64,000 nt of DNA from Lautropia sp. Lineage in GTDB: Bacteria > Pseudomonadota > Gammaproteobacteria > Burkholderiales > Burkholderiaceae_E. Made by a program: the position numbers and the translations under genes. Of this stretch, positions 35,866-46,031 are shown piece by piece. The stretch is taken from positions 1 through 64,000 of the forward strand of contig JAUMUG010000001.1 of the NCBI GenBank assembly GCA_030530775.1, in the 5' to 3' direction. The notes under the pieces were generated by a model. That model was not told the origin of the DNA and did not search any database. It was given only the letters and a program-made list of their open reading frames with translations. The first letter of the stretch is position 1; each line of letters opens with the position of its first letter.

Positions 35866-36945
35866 TCACCTGCTTCGTTCGGATACGGCTCCGTGCACTC
35901 TGGCTCGCCGGCGCCACCGCACCGGCTTCAGTTCGCCGACCAGAACCCCCAGCACGATCATCACCCCGCCGACCAGCGCCATCAGCGGCAGGCGCTCGCC
36001 CGCCATGTGGCCGGCCACCCCTCCCCAGACCGGCTCGCCGGTGTAGATGACGGTGGCCCGCGTCGGCGACACCGACTTCTGCGCCCAATTCATGGTCAGT
36101 TGGATCAAGATACTGGCTGTGCCCATGCCGACCGCAGCCGACAACCAAACCCACGAGAACGCCGGGATCGATTCACCAGCCAGCGGCATCGACGTCCAGG
36201 CACAGATGCCGGCGATCAACAGCTGCATCACAGTCACCCTGCGCACGTCGACCCTGCCGGCGAAATAACCAATGAAAATCACTTCACCAGCGATGGCCAG
36301 AGCCCCCAACAGCGTGGCCAGCTCACCGGCACTCATGCTGATGCTGCCACCTTCCGGCCCGGCCAACAGCACCAGCCCCACAAACGCCAGCATCGCCCCT
36401 ACCCAGCCCATCAACGGCGGTGGTCGCTTGAAGACGATCCACTGCAGCACCGGCACCAGTGGCACATACATGGCGGTGATGAAAGCAGATTTGCTGACGC
36501 CGATGGTTTGCAGGCCATAAGTCTGCAGACCATAACCCAGCAGAATGCAAAAACCGATCACCGCGCCGGCATGGACGTCATGCCGAGTCAGGCCGCGCAT
36601 AGAGCGCCGGAACACCAGCACTCCGATTGCAGCCGCCACCAGAAAGCGCAAGCCCACGAAGAACAACGGCCCGCTGACCGTCATGGCGGTATGCACCACC
36701 AGAAAGGTGAATCCCCAGATCATGGTGATGACGATCAGCGCCAGCTCCGGCTTGCTGACGCCCAGCCACGGCAGACGTTTTTCGCTCACCCAGCGATCGG
36801 CTGCTTCGGCGGCAGCCTGTGCATGGGTGGAAGCGGCGGGCGCCTGCACCCGGGCTCCGATGGTGGTTGACGAGGTGTCGTGCACGGAAGCGGATGCGCC
36901 AGTCGGCCCGGAAGCAGGCAAATCCTGATGGTTATCGTTTTGCAT
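35866..36945 (-). CDS. EamA/DMT-family transporter
   Basis: A 359-residue membrane protein with about ten hydrophobic segments arranged as two EamA repeats. The first starts ELALIVITMIWGFTFLVVHTA and contains GLRFLVAA, and the second ends AVIYTGEPVWGGVAGHMAGERL, a strong DMT signature. It probably exports a metabolite or amino acid. The N-terminal 50 residues are hydrophilic and Ala/Thr-rich. The last 15 residues (Arg-rich) may be read across the junction with the truncated permease and need not be original. The start at 36945 is the most likely; the frame is open to 37047. Confidence 0.88.
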   Translation of the reverse strand: MQNDNHQDLPASGPTGASASVHDTSSTTIGARVQAPAASTHAQAAAEAADRWVSEKRLPWLGVSKPELALIVITMIWGFTFLVVHTAMTVSGPLFFVGLRFLVAAAIGVLVFRRSMRGLTRHDVHAGAVIGFCILLGYGLQTYGLQTIGVSKSAFITAMYVPLVPVLQWIVFKRPPPLMGWVGAMLAFVGLVLLAGPEGGSISMSAGELATLLGALAIAGEVIFIGYFAGRVDVRRVTVMQLLIAGICAWTSMPLAGESIPAFSWVWLSAAVGMGTASILIQLTMNWAQKSVSPTRATVIYTGEPVWGGVAGHMAGERLPLMALVGGVMIVLGVLVGELKPVRWRRRARVHGAVSERSR

Positions 36946-37344
36946 AGCCGATCGACTGTAGCAGAGCGGCGGCCCGGCACAAACCCCTACCCCCGACGCC
37001 TTGCAGGCTCGTGTATCCGAATGGGATCGCTGACTATACACCTGCAACTCACCCGCCGCCGATGAGGCAGCCTCACCCCGGCCGGTGAATCCCGTTATTC
37101 ACTGGTGATCATTCGACTCGACCGCAGTCCTCCACCACCAGCGCCAGGGGCCGCCATCGACCGTTATCCGCTCGACGCATGAACTCATGCGCAGCCCTCT
37201 TTATGCAAAAAGCATTGATTGATACCGCTCGGAGGCCCCGTTAAGGTTTCCGATACCCTCACGCCTGTCCCCGCTGCCCAAAGCATGGACGGACACAGGC
37301 TCCGGGCATTCCACCCACGTGCCGACGAATGTGATGCAACCGTT
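36946..37344. other. Divergent promoter region, EamA transporter and YeiH transporter
   Basis: About 400 bases between divergent genes. It contains the inverted repeat at 37082-37105 listed separately. No ORF of interest. Confidence 0.45.
37082..37105. promoter_or_regulatory. Candidate operator between divergent transporter genes
   Basis: CCGGTGAAT at 37082-37090 and ATTCACTGG at 37097-37105 form a 9-bp inverted repeat with one mismatch and a 6-nt spacer. A dyad of this size between divergent genes is a plausible regulator site; the regulator is not encoded nearby. Confidence 0.35.
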
Positions 37345-38760
37345 ATGAGTCAACACGCCACTGCGCGGGATTCGGTGCCGACCCCACCCGCCAGCCCTCA
37401 CCGATCCGCCGAAAAACCCGCAGCCAAAGCTACCCCGAGAACCGGTGCCCGCCAATGGCACCGGCAGGAAGATGGCTGGGCCATCATCATCGGCCTGGGG
37501 CTGGTGCTGACCGGCAGCCTGATCTTTCTTGCCGGCGGCGAGCACGTGCTGAAGGCGGTCACCGTCGAATTTTCGAGCTGGGAAAACCCCGACGAGCTTC
37601 TGGCCACCCTCGGTCCGGCTCTGCCCTCGCTGATCTATCTATATGCGTTGCTGCTGATTCCGCTGTCGATCGGCGCGGCACGAATCGGCTACTCGCTGCG
37701 CGCCTTCAGCAAGGGGCTTTTGCCGATGTTCGTGATGTCGGTGGCCGTGACACTGCTGGCCAACAACGACTATCTCAAATCGGCACAACTCGAAGCCCCA
37801 CTGATCGCGCTGTTCATCGGTCTGGCCGTCAGCAACACCATCAGACTGCCCGCCTGGCTGCATGAAGCACTGCGCACCGAATACTATGTGAAGACCGGCA
37901 TCGTACTGATGGGAGCCACCCTGCCCTTCAGCATCATCATGCAGGCCGGCCCCACCGCCATCGGTCAGGCCCTGATCGTCTCCTTCGTCACCTTCGGCAG
38001 CATCTATTTTGCCGCCACCCGGTTGTTCGGTCTCGATCGCCGCTTCGCCGCCGCCCTCGGCGCCGGTGGTTCGATCTGCGGTGTCTCGGGCGCCATCGCC
38101 ATCGGTGGAGCCTGCCGCGCCAAACCTCAGCACGTCTCGGTCGCCATCTCGTTGGTGGTGGTCTGGTCGGTGGTGATGATCTTCGTCCTTCCCGCCGCCT
38201 CCAGACTCCTGGGCCTGCCCCCGGGTGTCGCCGGCGCCTGGATCGGCACCTCGGAATTTGCCGATGCCGCCGGTTTCGCGGCAGCACAGGCCATCGGTGA
38301 TGAATCGGCCGTGCAAGCCTTCACGCTGATGAAAGTGGTCGGCCGCGACATGTTCGTCGGTATCTGGGCCTTCCTGGTGGCGATGCTGTCCGTCACACTG
38401 TGGGAGAAGAAATCGCTCAGCGACAGCGAGCGGGTCGATGCCGGGGAAATCTGGCACCGCTTCCCCAAGTTCATCATCGGCTTTTTCCTGGCCTCGCTGA
38501 TCACGACCGCCTTCATCTCCCTACTGCCACCAGTCGACAGTGCCACCTACAGCAAGGACGCACTGGCTGCCATGAAATCACTGCGCGGCTGGTTCTTCAC
38601 GCTGACCTTCCTCGCCATCGGCCTGACCACCCGTTTTCGTGATCTGACTTCGGTCGGTATCAAACCCTTCTGGGCCTTTGCCATCGGCGTTGCCATCAAC
38701 GTGCCGCTCGGCTATTACCTGTCGACACACGTATTTGCCGATTTCTGGAATTCACTGTGA
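37345..38760 (+). CDS. YeiH-family putative sulfate exporter
   Basis: A 471-residue integral membrane protein of the YeiH (UPF0324) family with about eleven hydrophobic segments. Family marks are KTGIVLMGATLPFS, GAGGSICGVSGAIAIGG and a C-terminal FTLTFLAIGLTTRFRDL block. The family is annotated as putative sulfate exporter but function is not proven. A hydrophilic, Pro/Ala-rich cytoplasmic tail of about 50 residues precedes the first helix. The ATG at 37345 starts this tail. Its stop overlaps the next start (TGATG). Together with the Sox-type island at 5-11 kb, it may help remove sulfur oxidation products. Confidence 0.85.
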   Translation: MSQHATARDSVPTPPASPHRSAEKPAAKATPRTGARQWHRQEDGWAIIIGLGLVLTGSLIFLAGGEHVLKAVTVEFSSWENPDELLATLGPALPSLIYLYALLLIPLSIGAARIGYSLRAFSKGLLPMFVMSVAVTLLANNDYLKSAQLEAPLIALFIGLAVSNTIRLPAWLHEALRTEYYVKTGIVLMGATLPFSIIMQAGPTAIGQALIVSFVTFGSIYFAATRLFGLDRRFAAALGAGGSICGVSGAIAIGGACRAKPQHVSVAISLVVVWSVVMIFVLPAASRLLGLPPGVAGAWIGTSEFADAAGFAAAQAIGDESAVQAFTLMKVVGRDMFVGIWAFLVAMLSVTLWEKKSLSDSERVDAGEIWHRFPKFIIGFFLASLITTAFISLLPPVDSATYSKDALAAMKSLRGWFFTLTFLAIGLTTRFRDLTSVGIKPFWAFAIGVAINVPLGYYLSTHVFADFWNSL

Positions 38761-39131
38761 TGGTCAGAATCAGAACCACCGTCGGCAGCGCCACCCGGGG
38801 TGAACGTGAAGTACTGCTGCAGCGTGTGCTATTGGCACGGGGATTCATGATAGAAAGTCGGCCCACCTCTGACGGCGGCGGCATCGCCCCGGCAACCCGC
38901 ACCACCGACCCCGACGCACGGGCCGTCGGGATCGGGGCGGGAATCAAAGCACTGGCCCGTGCTGCCGAAGACCATGCAAACCCCGCACTGCCGAACACAG
39001 CACCCGGATGGCTCGCCGTCTCGCACGAAATCGACGGCCAGGACGTCAAGGACTGGCTGCGCGCACAAGGCTTTGCGGACAGGGAATTCAAGATTCGCGT
39101 CGAATACCAGCGCGCCTGGGGTTGTCTTTGA
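38760..39131 (+). CDS. Small protein of unknown function, coupled to the YeiH gene
   Basis: A 123-residue soluble protein that begins one base inside the YeiH stop codon (TGATG), which suggests translational coupling and a shared role. The N-terminal part is basic and the central part is Ala/Gly-rich. A C-terminal segment contains DVKDWLRAQGFADREFKIRV, which looks like a small alpha/beta domain. No family was recognised. Confidence 0.6.
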   Translation: MVRIRTTVGSATRGEREVLLQRVLLARGFMIESRPTSDGGGIAPATRTTDPDARAVGIGAGIKALARAAEDHANPALPNTAPGWLAVSHEIDGQDVKDWLRAQGFADREFKIRVEYQRAWGCL

Positions 39132-39200
39132 TGTCATGGCCAGTGGCCGACGGCCAAAGTCGACGCCCCGTTACCGGGGATTACCGACACAAATACGGTG

Positions 39201-39228
39201 TTGCCGTTAAAATGTAAATGTTTAATAA
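39201..39228 (+). promoter_or_regulatory. Probable promoter of the arabinitol dehydrogenase gene
   Basis: TTGCCG at 39201-39206 and TAATAA at 39223-39228 with a 16-nt spacer resemble sigma-70 -35 and -10 boxes. They lie in the most AT-rich patch of the region (39200-39260), about 100 bases before the ATG at 39329. Confidence 0.4.
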
Positions 39229-39328
39229 AAATCATGTACCGTTAGTTATATACAGGCTCTGACCCTCCCTTCCCGCTGCCGTGCACCGTCAGTGCCTGGC
39301 GTTCGACTGCCACACAGGGACAAGCACC

Positions 39329-40747
39329 ATGAACACACCTCTCGCCGACCCCACCGTGCCCTTTGGCCGGATCATTCATCTCGGACTGGGTGCCTTTCAC
39401 CGGGCGCACCAGGCAGTTTACATGCAACGACTCAAACGTCAGGGCGAACGGGAGTGGCTGCTGGTCGGCACCAATATCCGACCCGACGCCAATGCGTTGC
39501 TGGACACGCTGGCGTCGCAGGGAGGCTACACCCTCGAAACGGTCGAACCCGATGGCCGGACCTGCTACACCTGGATCGACGCCATCGATCAGGTCATCCC
39601 CTGGGAAGCCGATCTGGCCACGGTCACCACGCTGGCGGCCGACCCGGTCACCCGGATCATCTCCTTCACGGTGACCGAGGCCGGCTATTATCTGAAAGCC
39701 AAAGGCGGTCTGGACACCAGCTTCGAAGATCTGAATGCCGAACTGGAAAGAGTCCGCAATGGTGAACCGGGTCAGACCATCTATGGCGCACTGATCGGCA
39801 TGCTGCGCGCCCGCATGAGCGCCCAGGCCGGCCCGATCACGCTGCAGAGTTGCGACAACCTGCGCCACAATGGCGATCGCGTCCGCGAAGGTCTGCGGGA
39901 CTTTGCCAAACGCTGTGGTGCCGAGGATGTTCTTGCCTGGATCGATGCCAATGTGCGCTTCCCCAACTCGATGGTGGATCGCATCACCCCCCGGCCGGCC
40001 CCCGATCTGCGGGACCGGGTCAAAAACGCCACCGGCCGTGATGATGGAGCACCGCTGTCGGCCGAAAGCTATATCCAGTGGGTGATCGAAGACAATTTCA
40101 TCGCCGGCCGGCCGCCCTGGGAAGATGCCGGTGCCGAGCTGGTGTCCTCGGTCGACCCCTATGAAGAAGCCAAGATCCGGCTGCTGAATGCCACGCACAG
40201 CTGCATCGCCTGGGCCGGTACCCTGCGCGGTCACACTTACATCCACGAAGGCACACACGACTCCGTCATCCGCCGGCTGGCCTACGACTACGCCACCGAT
40301 GACGTGATTCCCTGCCTGGAAGGGCCGGACAATCCGGTCGATCTGCCCGCCTACCGAGACCTGGTACTCGATCGATTCGGCAACGTCACCATTCGCGACA
40401 CCATCCAGCGCGTTGCTGCCGATTCCTTCTCGAAGATTCCCGGCTTCATCGTCCCCACCATCCGCGATCGTCTGAACCGCAACCAGTCCATCGACTCGGT
40501 CGCCGTGTTGCTGTCGCTATTCCTGATCGTGCTCAAACGCTGGCATTATGGTCAGCTACCTTACGAATATCAGGATCAGAGCATGGATCCGGAAGTCGGC
40601 CACGCCATCGCCACGGCGGAGGATCCCGTTGCAGCGCTGTGCGCCGACAAGCTGCTGTTTGCCGAGCTGGCCGGCGATCCACGCCTGGTGGAGGCCGTAC
40701 GCGGTTGCCTGGGCCATGTGGAGCGCGACATCGCCAAACCACTGTGA
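39329..40747 (+). CDS. dalD: D-arabinitol 4-dehydrogenase-like polyol dehydrogenase
   Basis: A 472-residue long-chain polyol dehydrogenase of the mannitol dehydrogenase family, NAD-dependent. IIHLGLGAFHRAHQAVY is the N-terminal nucleotide-binding region, and KIRLLNATHSCIAWAGTL carries the catalytic Lys/Asn/His set. The IAWAGTLRGHTYIHEGT block is characteristic of D-arabinitol 4-dehydrogenases, which form D-xylulose. The substrate is inferred from this block and could also be mannitol or another polyol. The start at 39329 is preceded by AGGGACAAG as a plausible ribosome-binding site. No xylulokinase or transporter is adjacent. Confidence 0.85.
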   Translation: MNTPLADPTVPFGRIIHLGLGAFHRAHQAVYMQRLKRQGEREWLLVGTNIRPDANALLDTLASQGGYTLETVEPDGRTCYTWIDAIDQVIPWEADLATVTTLAADPVTRIISFTVTEAGYYLKAKGGLDTSFEDLNAELERVRNGEPGQTIYGALIGMLRARMSAQAGPITLQSCDNLRHNGDRVREGLRDFAKRCGAEDVLAWIDANVRFPNSMVDRITPRPAPDLRDRVKNATGRDDGAPLSAESYIQWVIEDNFIAGRPPWEDAGAELVSSVDPYEEAKIRLLNATHSCIAWAGTLRGHTYIHEGTHDSVIRRLAYDYATDDVIPCLEGPDNPVDLPAYRDLVLDRFGNVTIRDTIQRVAADSFSKIPGFIVPTIRDRLNRNQSIDSVAVLLSLFLIVLKRWHYGQLPYEYQDQSMDPEVGHAIATAEDPVAALCADKLLFAELAGDPRLVEAVRGCLGHVERDIAKPL

Positions 40748-40758
40748 AAAACCGGAAC

Positions 40759-40794
40759 GCCGGGTCTGACAGACCCGGCTCTGTCAGACCCGGC
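40759..40794 (-). terminator. Large hairpin between dalD and metH
   Basis: A perfect 15-bp inverted repeat: 40759-40773 and 40780-40794 with a CCCGGC loop. Each arm also contains a smaller CCGGGTC/GACCCGG dyad, so alternative folds exist. On the minus strand it is followed after a few bases by a T-run (from AAAAA at 40747-40751), so it can end leftward transcripts coming from metH. On the plus strand no T-run follows. Confidence 0.6.
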
Positions 40795-41042
40795 ACATCC
40801 CCGGCAACTGGCCAACAGGTCAAGCGCCGTGCATGGTCACGACGGGAATCGAGGACGAACGCAGCTTCCTACCCTGGCGAGGCCGATGACTGCAGTATGA
40901 CAACTACCGACAACTACGGCCTGCGCTCGGACGATGGCTTGGTGTCCGCCCGAATCGATACCGCTTTGTTCAGAAGCCATGGACCGGTCTCGGCGTCAAT
41001 CAGTGTCTCGAAGCTTGACGCCGAGCGGCACCCGACACCTCC

Positions 41043-44000
41043 TCAATGCAGCAATGGCGCCAGTGCCCGGCGAACGTCGGCTTCGTCGCGGCCGCTGCGT
41101 TCGATCAGATCCTCGAGCTGGTCTTCGTCGATCTGGCCGATGCTGAAGTACTCCGACTGCGGGTGGGAGAAGTAGAAGCCGGAAACACTGGCTGCCGGCA
41201 CCATCGCCAGCGCTTCGGTCAGCGATATGCCAACGTCGGCCGCATCGATCAGATCGAACATCGGGCGCTTGATCGTGTGCTCGGGGCAGGACGGATAGCC
41301 CGGCGCCGGACGGATGCCTCGATAGGCTTCCTTGATCAGTTCGTCGTTGCTGAACTGCTCGTCCGCCGCATAGCCCCACAAATCCTTGCGCACGCGCTCG
41401 TGTAACGCTTCGGCAAAAGCTTCGGCCAGACGGTCTGCAATACCCTTGAAAGCGATGGCGTGATAGTCGTCGAGCTTGGCGATGAACTCGGCTTCTTTCT
41501 CGTCGGCGCCGATGCCAGCGGTCACGGCAAACATACCGATGTAATCCTGGATGCCACTTGGTTTACCGTCGATGAATTTGGGCGCAATGAAATCGGCCAG
41601 ACATTTGTTGGCCACGCCTTCACGCTTGGCATTTTGCTGCCGCACGTTGCGCCAAACCATCGCCACCTCGGTACGCGATTCATCGGTGTAGATCTCGATG
41701 TCGTCGTCGTTGACGGTGTTGGCCGGTAGGAACATCACCACACCGTTGGCTTTCAGCCAACGATTGTCGATGATCTTCTTCAGCATCGCCTGCCCATCCG
41801 CATAGACCTTGCGCGCTTCTTCACCGACCACTTCATCGTCGAGAATGTTCGGGAACTTGCCGGCCAGATCCCAGGTCTGGAAGAACGGCCCCCAGTCCAG
41901 GTAGTTGACCAGCTGCGACAAATCATAGTTCTTGAAGGTGCGACGGCCGATGAACTTCGGCTTGGGAGGCACGTAGTCGGCCCAGTCGATCTTTTCACGG
42001 TTGGCACGCGCTTGGGCAATCGAAATGAAGTTTGGACCCTTCTTATTGGCATGTTGGTCGCGTACCCGCTGGTAATCGCGCTGCAGGTCTTCCAGAAAGG
42101 CCACTTTTTGATCTTCGGACACCAGCGCCTGCGCCACCGGCACCGAACGCGAGGCATCCGGCACATACACCACCGGGCCGGAATAATGCGGCGCGATCTT
42201 GACGGCAGTGTGGACGCGCGAAGTGGTGGCGCCACCGATCAGCAGCGGCGTCTTGCGTGAGCGGAAATGTTCGTCACGCTCCATCTCTCCGGCCACGAAA
42301 GCCATTTCTTCCAGCGACGGCGTGATCAGGCCCGACAGACCGATGATGTCGGCACCGACTTCGCGGGCTTTTTCGAGCACTTGGCTACAGGGCACCATCA
42401 CGCCCATGTTGACCACCTCGAAGTTATTGCATTCCAGTACCACCGAGACGATGTTCTTGCCGATGTCGTGCACATCGCCCTTGACGGTGGCAATGACGAT
42501 TTTTCCCCGCGAGCGCACGTCGCCACCGGCAGCAGCCAATGCAGCTTTCTCGGCCTCGATGAAGGGCAGCAGATGGGCGACCGCCTGTTTCATGACGCGG
42601 GCGGATTTGACCACCTGAGGAAGGAACATTTTGCCGGCACCGAACAGATCGCCGACCACGTTCATGCCCTTCATCAGCGGGCCTTCGATCACTTCGATCG
42701 GTCGGCCTCCCCGATCGGCAATCTGCTGGCGGACTTCTTCGGTGTCTTCGATGATGAACTGGGTGATACCATGCACCATCGCGTGGGTCAGGCGTTCCTC
42801 GACCGTGCCTCGACGCCAACTCAGATCGGCTTCTTTCTTGGTACCGCCAGCCTTCAGCGTCTGAGCGAATTCGATCAACCGCTCGGTGGGGGTCTGTTCG
42901 CGCTCGGGCGCATCCGCTGGCAGATCGGACGGGAAGGTCGGTGGGCGATTCAGCACCACGTCCTCGACCCGATCGCGCAGCTCGACCGGCAGATCATCGT
43001 AGACACCGATCATGCCGGCATTGACGATACCCATCGTCAGACCGGCACGAATGGCGTGATAGAGAAAAACGGTATGGATCGCCTCACGCGCCGGGTCATT
43101 GCCGCGGAAGGAGAAGGAGACGTTGGAAATACCGCCCGACATCCGCGCATGGGGCAGGTTGTCGTGAATCCACTGACAGGCGCGAATGAAGTCGTTTCCG
43201 TAGTTGTCGTGTTCTTCGATACCGGTGGCCACCGCAAAGACGTTTGGATCGAAGATGATGTCTTCGGGTGGGAAACCAACTTCATTCACCAACAGATCGT
43301 AAGCCCGCTGACAAATTTCGATCTTGCGTTCGTAGGTATCGGCCTGACCATCTTCGTCGAAGGCCATCACCACGGCAGCCGCTCCATAGCGGCGCACCAG
43401 CTTGGCCTGGCGTAGGAAATTTTCTTCGCCTTCTTTCAGCGAAATCGAATTGACCACCGCCTTGCCCTGCACGCAACGCAGACCGGCCTCGATCACCTCC
43501 CACTTCGAGCTGTCGATCATGATCGGCACACGGGCGATGTCCGGCTCACTGGCGATCAGGTTCAAAAAGCGCGGCATGGCTTTCATCGCGTCGAGCATGG
43601 CCTCATCCATGTTCACGTCGATGATCTGCGCCCCGTTTTCGACCTGCTGACGTGCCACCTGCAACGCTTCGTCGTACTGCTCGTTCAGAATCATCCGCGC
43701 AAAGGCCTTGGATCCAGTCACGTTGGTGCGCTCACCCACGTTGACGAACAGCGAGGATTCATCGATGTTGAAAGGCTCCAGCCCCGACAAGCGGGTGGCG
43801 ATGGGAATCACCGGCGGCACACGCGGCGGCAGATCGGCCACCGCCTTGGCGATGGCGGCGATGTGCGGCGGGGTGGTGCCACAGCAACCACCGGCGATGT
43901 TGACGAAGCCGCTCTGGGCGAATTCACGCACCAGAGCCGAGGTGATGTCCGGTGTTTCGTCGAAGCCGGTTTCGGCCATCGGATTGGGCAGGCCGGCGTT

Positions 44001-44885
44001 CGGATAGACACAGATGAAAGTGTCGGCCTTACGAGCCAATTCTTCGATATAGGGACGCATCAGCGCCGCACCCAGCGCGCAGTTCAGACCGACGGTCAGT
44101 GGCTTGGCATGGCGCACCGAGTTCCAGAAGGCTTCGACGGTCTGACCGGACAGAATCCGACCCGACGCATCGGTGACGGTGCCCGAGATCATGATCGGCA
44201 AGCGCGGCAACCCTTGTGCTTCGCGTTCTTCGTGCAGCTCGTCCAATGCAAACAGTGCGGCTTTGGCATTCAGCGTGTCGAAGATGGTTTCGACCAGGAA
44301 CACGTCGGCACCACCATCGACCAGCCCACGCGCCTGTTCCAGATAGGCGGCCCGCAGCTCCTCAAACGTGATGTTGCGGGCGGCCGGGTCGTTCACGTCC
44401 GGCGAGATCGAGGCGGTCTTCGGCTGCGGTCCCAGTGCACCGGCGACGAAGCGCGGCCGCTCGGGCGTGCTGTACTTGTCGACGGCCGCTCGGGCCAGCC
44501 GGGCCGAGACCAGGTTCATCTCGTAGGCGAGTTCACTCATGTGATAGTCGCCCTGCGCGATGGTGGTGGCCCCGAAGGTGTTGGTTTCGATCAAATCGGC
44601 ACCGGCTGCCAGGTATTTCTCGTGAATTTCCTGAATGATGTCGGGACGGCTCAGTGACAGCAGTTCGTTGTTGCCCTTCACATCATGTGCGTGATCTTTG
44701 AAACGCTCGCCCCGATAATCATCCTCGCCCAGCTTGTACTGCTGGATCATGGTGCCCATTGCGCCATCCAGCACCAGGATGCGGCTTTTCATCAGTTCAC
44801 GCAGCCGGGCATCCATCTGCTCGGGCGGCACGATGCGGCCCTCTGCGGCGGCGGGGCTGGCAGAGGCGACGGAATCTTTGCTCAT
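41043..44885 (-). CDS. metH: Cobalamin-dependent methionine synthase
   Basis: Makes methionine from homocysteine and methyltetrahydrofolate. The 1280-residue protein has all four modules in order: homocysteine-binding barrel (about 25-345, [13 protein letters not shown] at the start and [11 protein letters not shown] for zinc), pterin-binding domain (about 375-635, [13 protein letters not shown]), cobalamin-binding domain (about 665-900, with the axial His in [12 protein letters not shown]) and the C-terminal SAM-dependent activation domain. The start at 44885 removes an unconserved 83-residue stretch of open frame. No cobalamin or SAH riboswitch was recognised upstream. The B12 route is relevant to cobA at 46 kb. 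Confidence 0.97.
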   Translation of the reverse strand: MSKDSVASASPAAAEGRIVPPEQMDARLRELMKSRILVLDGAMGTMIQQYKLGEDDYRGERFKDHAHDVKGNNELLSLSRPDIIQEIHEKYLAAGADLIETNTFGATTIAQGDYHMSELAYEMNLVSARLARAAVDKYSTPERPRFVAGALGPQPKTASISPDVNDPAARNITFEELRAAYLEQARGLVDGGADVFLVETIFDTLNAKAALFALDELHEEREAQGLPRLPIMISGTVTDASGRILSGQTVEAFWNSVRHAKPLTVGLNCALGAALMRPYIEELARKADTFICVYPNAGLPNPMAETGFDETPDITSALVREFAQSGFVNIAGGCCGTTPPHIAAIAKAVADLPPRVPPVIPIATRLSGLEPFNIDESSLFVNVGERTNVTGSKAFARMILNEQYDEALQVARQQVENGAQIIDVNMDEAMLDAMKAMPRFLNLIASEPDIARVPIMIDSSKWEVIEAGLRCVQGKAVVNSISLKEGEENFLRQAKLVRRYGAAAVVMAFDEDGQADTYERKIEICQRAYDLLVNEVGFPPEDIIFDPNVFAVATGIEEHDNYGNDFIRACQWIHDNLPHARMSGGISNVSFSFRGNDPAREAIHTVFLYHAIRAGLTMGIVNAGMIGVYDDLPVELRDRVEDVVLNRPPTFPSDLPADAPEREQTPTERLIEFAQTLKAGGTKKEADLSWRRGTVEERLTHAMVHGITQFIIEDTEEVRQQIADRGGRPIEVIEGPLMKGMNVVGDLFGAGKMFLPQVVKSARVMKQAVAHLLPFIEAEKAALAAAGGDVRSRGKIVIATVKGDVHDIGKNIVSVVLECNNFEVVNMGVMVPCSQVLEKAREVGADIIGLSGLITPSLEEMAFVAGEMERDEHFRSRKTPLLIGGATTSRVHTAVKIAPHYSGPVVYVPDASRSVPVAQALVSEDQKVAFLEDLQRDYQRVRDQHANKKGPNFISIAQARANREKIDWADYVPPKPKFIGRRTFKNYDLSQLVNYLDWGPFFQTWDLAGKFPNILDDEVVGEEARKVYADGQAMLKKIIDNRWLKANGVVMFLPANTVNDDDIEIYTDESRTEVAMVWRNVRQQNAKREGVANKCLADFIAPKFIDGKPSGIQDYIGMFAVTAGIGADEKEAEFIAKLDDYHAIAFKGIADRLAEAFAEALHERVRKDLWGYAADEQFSNDELIKEAYRGIRPAPGYPSCPEHTIKRPMFDLIDAADVGISLTEALAMVPAASVSGFYFSHPQSEYFSIGQIDEDQLEDLIERSGRDEADVRRALAPLLH

Positions 44886-45317
44886 GGGATCGATCACAAA
44901 AAAGGAATCAGGCCGTATGAGGCGGCGATCCATCATTTTATGGAGTAATGAGCCTTTCGGCCACGCAGGCCCGTATGCAGCGGAATGATTTGACGGATGT
45001 GCGGCGGCGGAACGCCCGAAACGCTGCGACACCGTTGGCGCTTCAGCCATGGACGGCCCCGGGCGACCCGATACGATGGCTTTCGCCGAGCTGTCTTCGG
45101 CAACGGCCCCGGACGCCCGGGCCGTAGAAAACACACCAGCGCCAAAGCGGCCCCACGCCGCAGGGGCTGCACGTCAGGCGCCGCTCAGTCCCGTGCCGTA
45201 AGGGCTCATTGTCGACGATAATGACTATCGCCACACGTCGACTCAATGGTGCCGCGCCGTTTCCACTCCTGTTACACCGGGGTGAGTCGGCACCAGGCTT
45301 TCATCACGGAGACTGCC
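44886..45317. other. Divergent upstream region of metH and the FAH-family gene
   Basis: About 430 bases. I specifically looked on the metH strand for the SAH riboswitch (GAGGAGCGCTGC core) and for a cobalamin box and saw neither. No gene recognised. Confidence 0.4.
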
Positions 45318-46013
45318 ATGTCCTTTGTCTTTCCGCCCGCCGATCCCGTCAGCCTTCCCGTCGTCGGCCAGGCACAGCGCGTGCCGGTCAATCGGGTGTT
45401 CTGCGTTGGCCAGAACTATGCCAAACACGCCCGCGAGATGGGTGGCTCGGGCCGGCAAGCGCCATTTTTCTTCATGAAGCCGGCCCATTCGGTGGTTCCG
45501 ACCGAAGCCGGTCAGATCGCCCGGATTCCCTACCCGGATCACACCCAGTCACTGCACCACGAAATCGAGCTGGTGGTGGTGATCGGCAAGGCCGGTCAAA
45601 AGATCCAACCCCCCGATGCTGAACGACACGTCTATGGATATGCGGTCGGCTTCGATCTGACCCGCCGCGACCTGCAGAGCACCCTGAAAGAGAAAGGCCG
45701 CCCCTGGGAAGTAGCCAAAGCTTTTGAGGCGTCGGCCCCGATCGGACCGGTGACACCACTGGCCGCACGCGGCTGGCTGCGGCAGGCTGCCATCGGCATG
45801 TCGGTCAACGGACAGACCCGGCAGAATGGCGACATCGACGAGATGATCTGGCCGGTGACCGACGTCATCGCCCATCTGTCACAGCACTGGTATCTGCAGC
45901 CCGGCGATCTGATCTTCACCGGCACGCCCGAAGGCGTCGGCGCAGTGGTGCGGGGTGATCGGCTGCACGGCCGTGTCGAAGGCCTGGAGGATCTGCGGAT
46001 CGAGCTGGTTTGA
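45318..46013 (+). CDS. Fumarylacetoacetate hydrolase-family enzyme
   Basis: A 231-residue enzyme of the FAH superfamily, which hydrolyses C-C bonds of acylpyruvates or related beta-diketones with a divalent metal. Family features are FCVGQNYAKHAREMG, FMKPAHSVV, the metal ligands Glu-x-Glu in HHEIELVVVIGK and Asp in AVGFDLTRRDLQ, and FTGTPEGVGAV near the end. It resembles fumarylpyruvate or acylpyruvate hydrolases. ACGGAGA lies just upstream of the ATG at 45318. cobA begins 18 bases after its stop on the same strand. Confidence 0.9.
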   Translation: MSFVFPPADPVSLPVVGQAQRVPVNRVFCVGQNYAKHAREMGGSGRQAPFFFMKPAHSVVPTEAGQIARIPYPDHTQSLHHEIELVVVIGKAGQKIQPPDAERHVYGYAVGFDLTRRDLQSTLKEKGRPWEVAKAFEASAPIGPVTPLAARGWLRQAAIGMSVNGQTRQNGDIDEMIWPVTDVIAHLSQHWYLQPGDLIFTGTPEGVGAVVRGDRLHGRVEGLEDLRIELV

Positions 46014-46031
46014 ATCGCCCGAGATCGCATC

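Noticed and set aside
44886-45317. Possible SAH or cobalamin riboswitch before metH
   Set aside because: The conserved cores expected for either were not found on the metH strand; a covariance-model search would be decisive.
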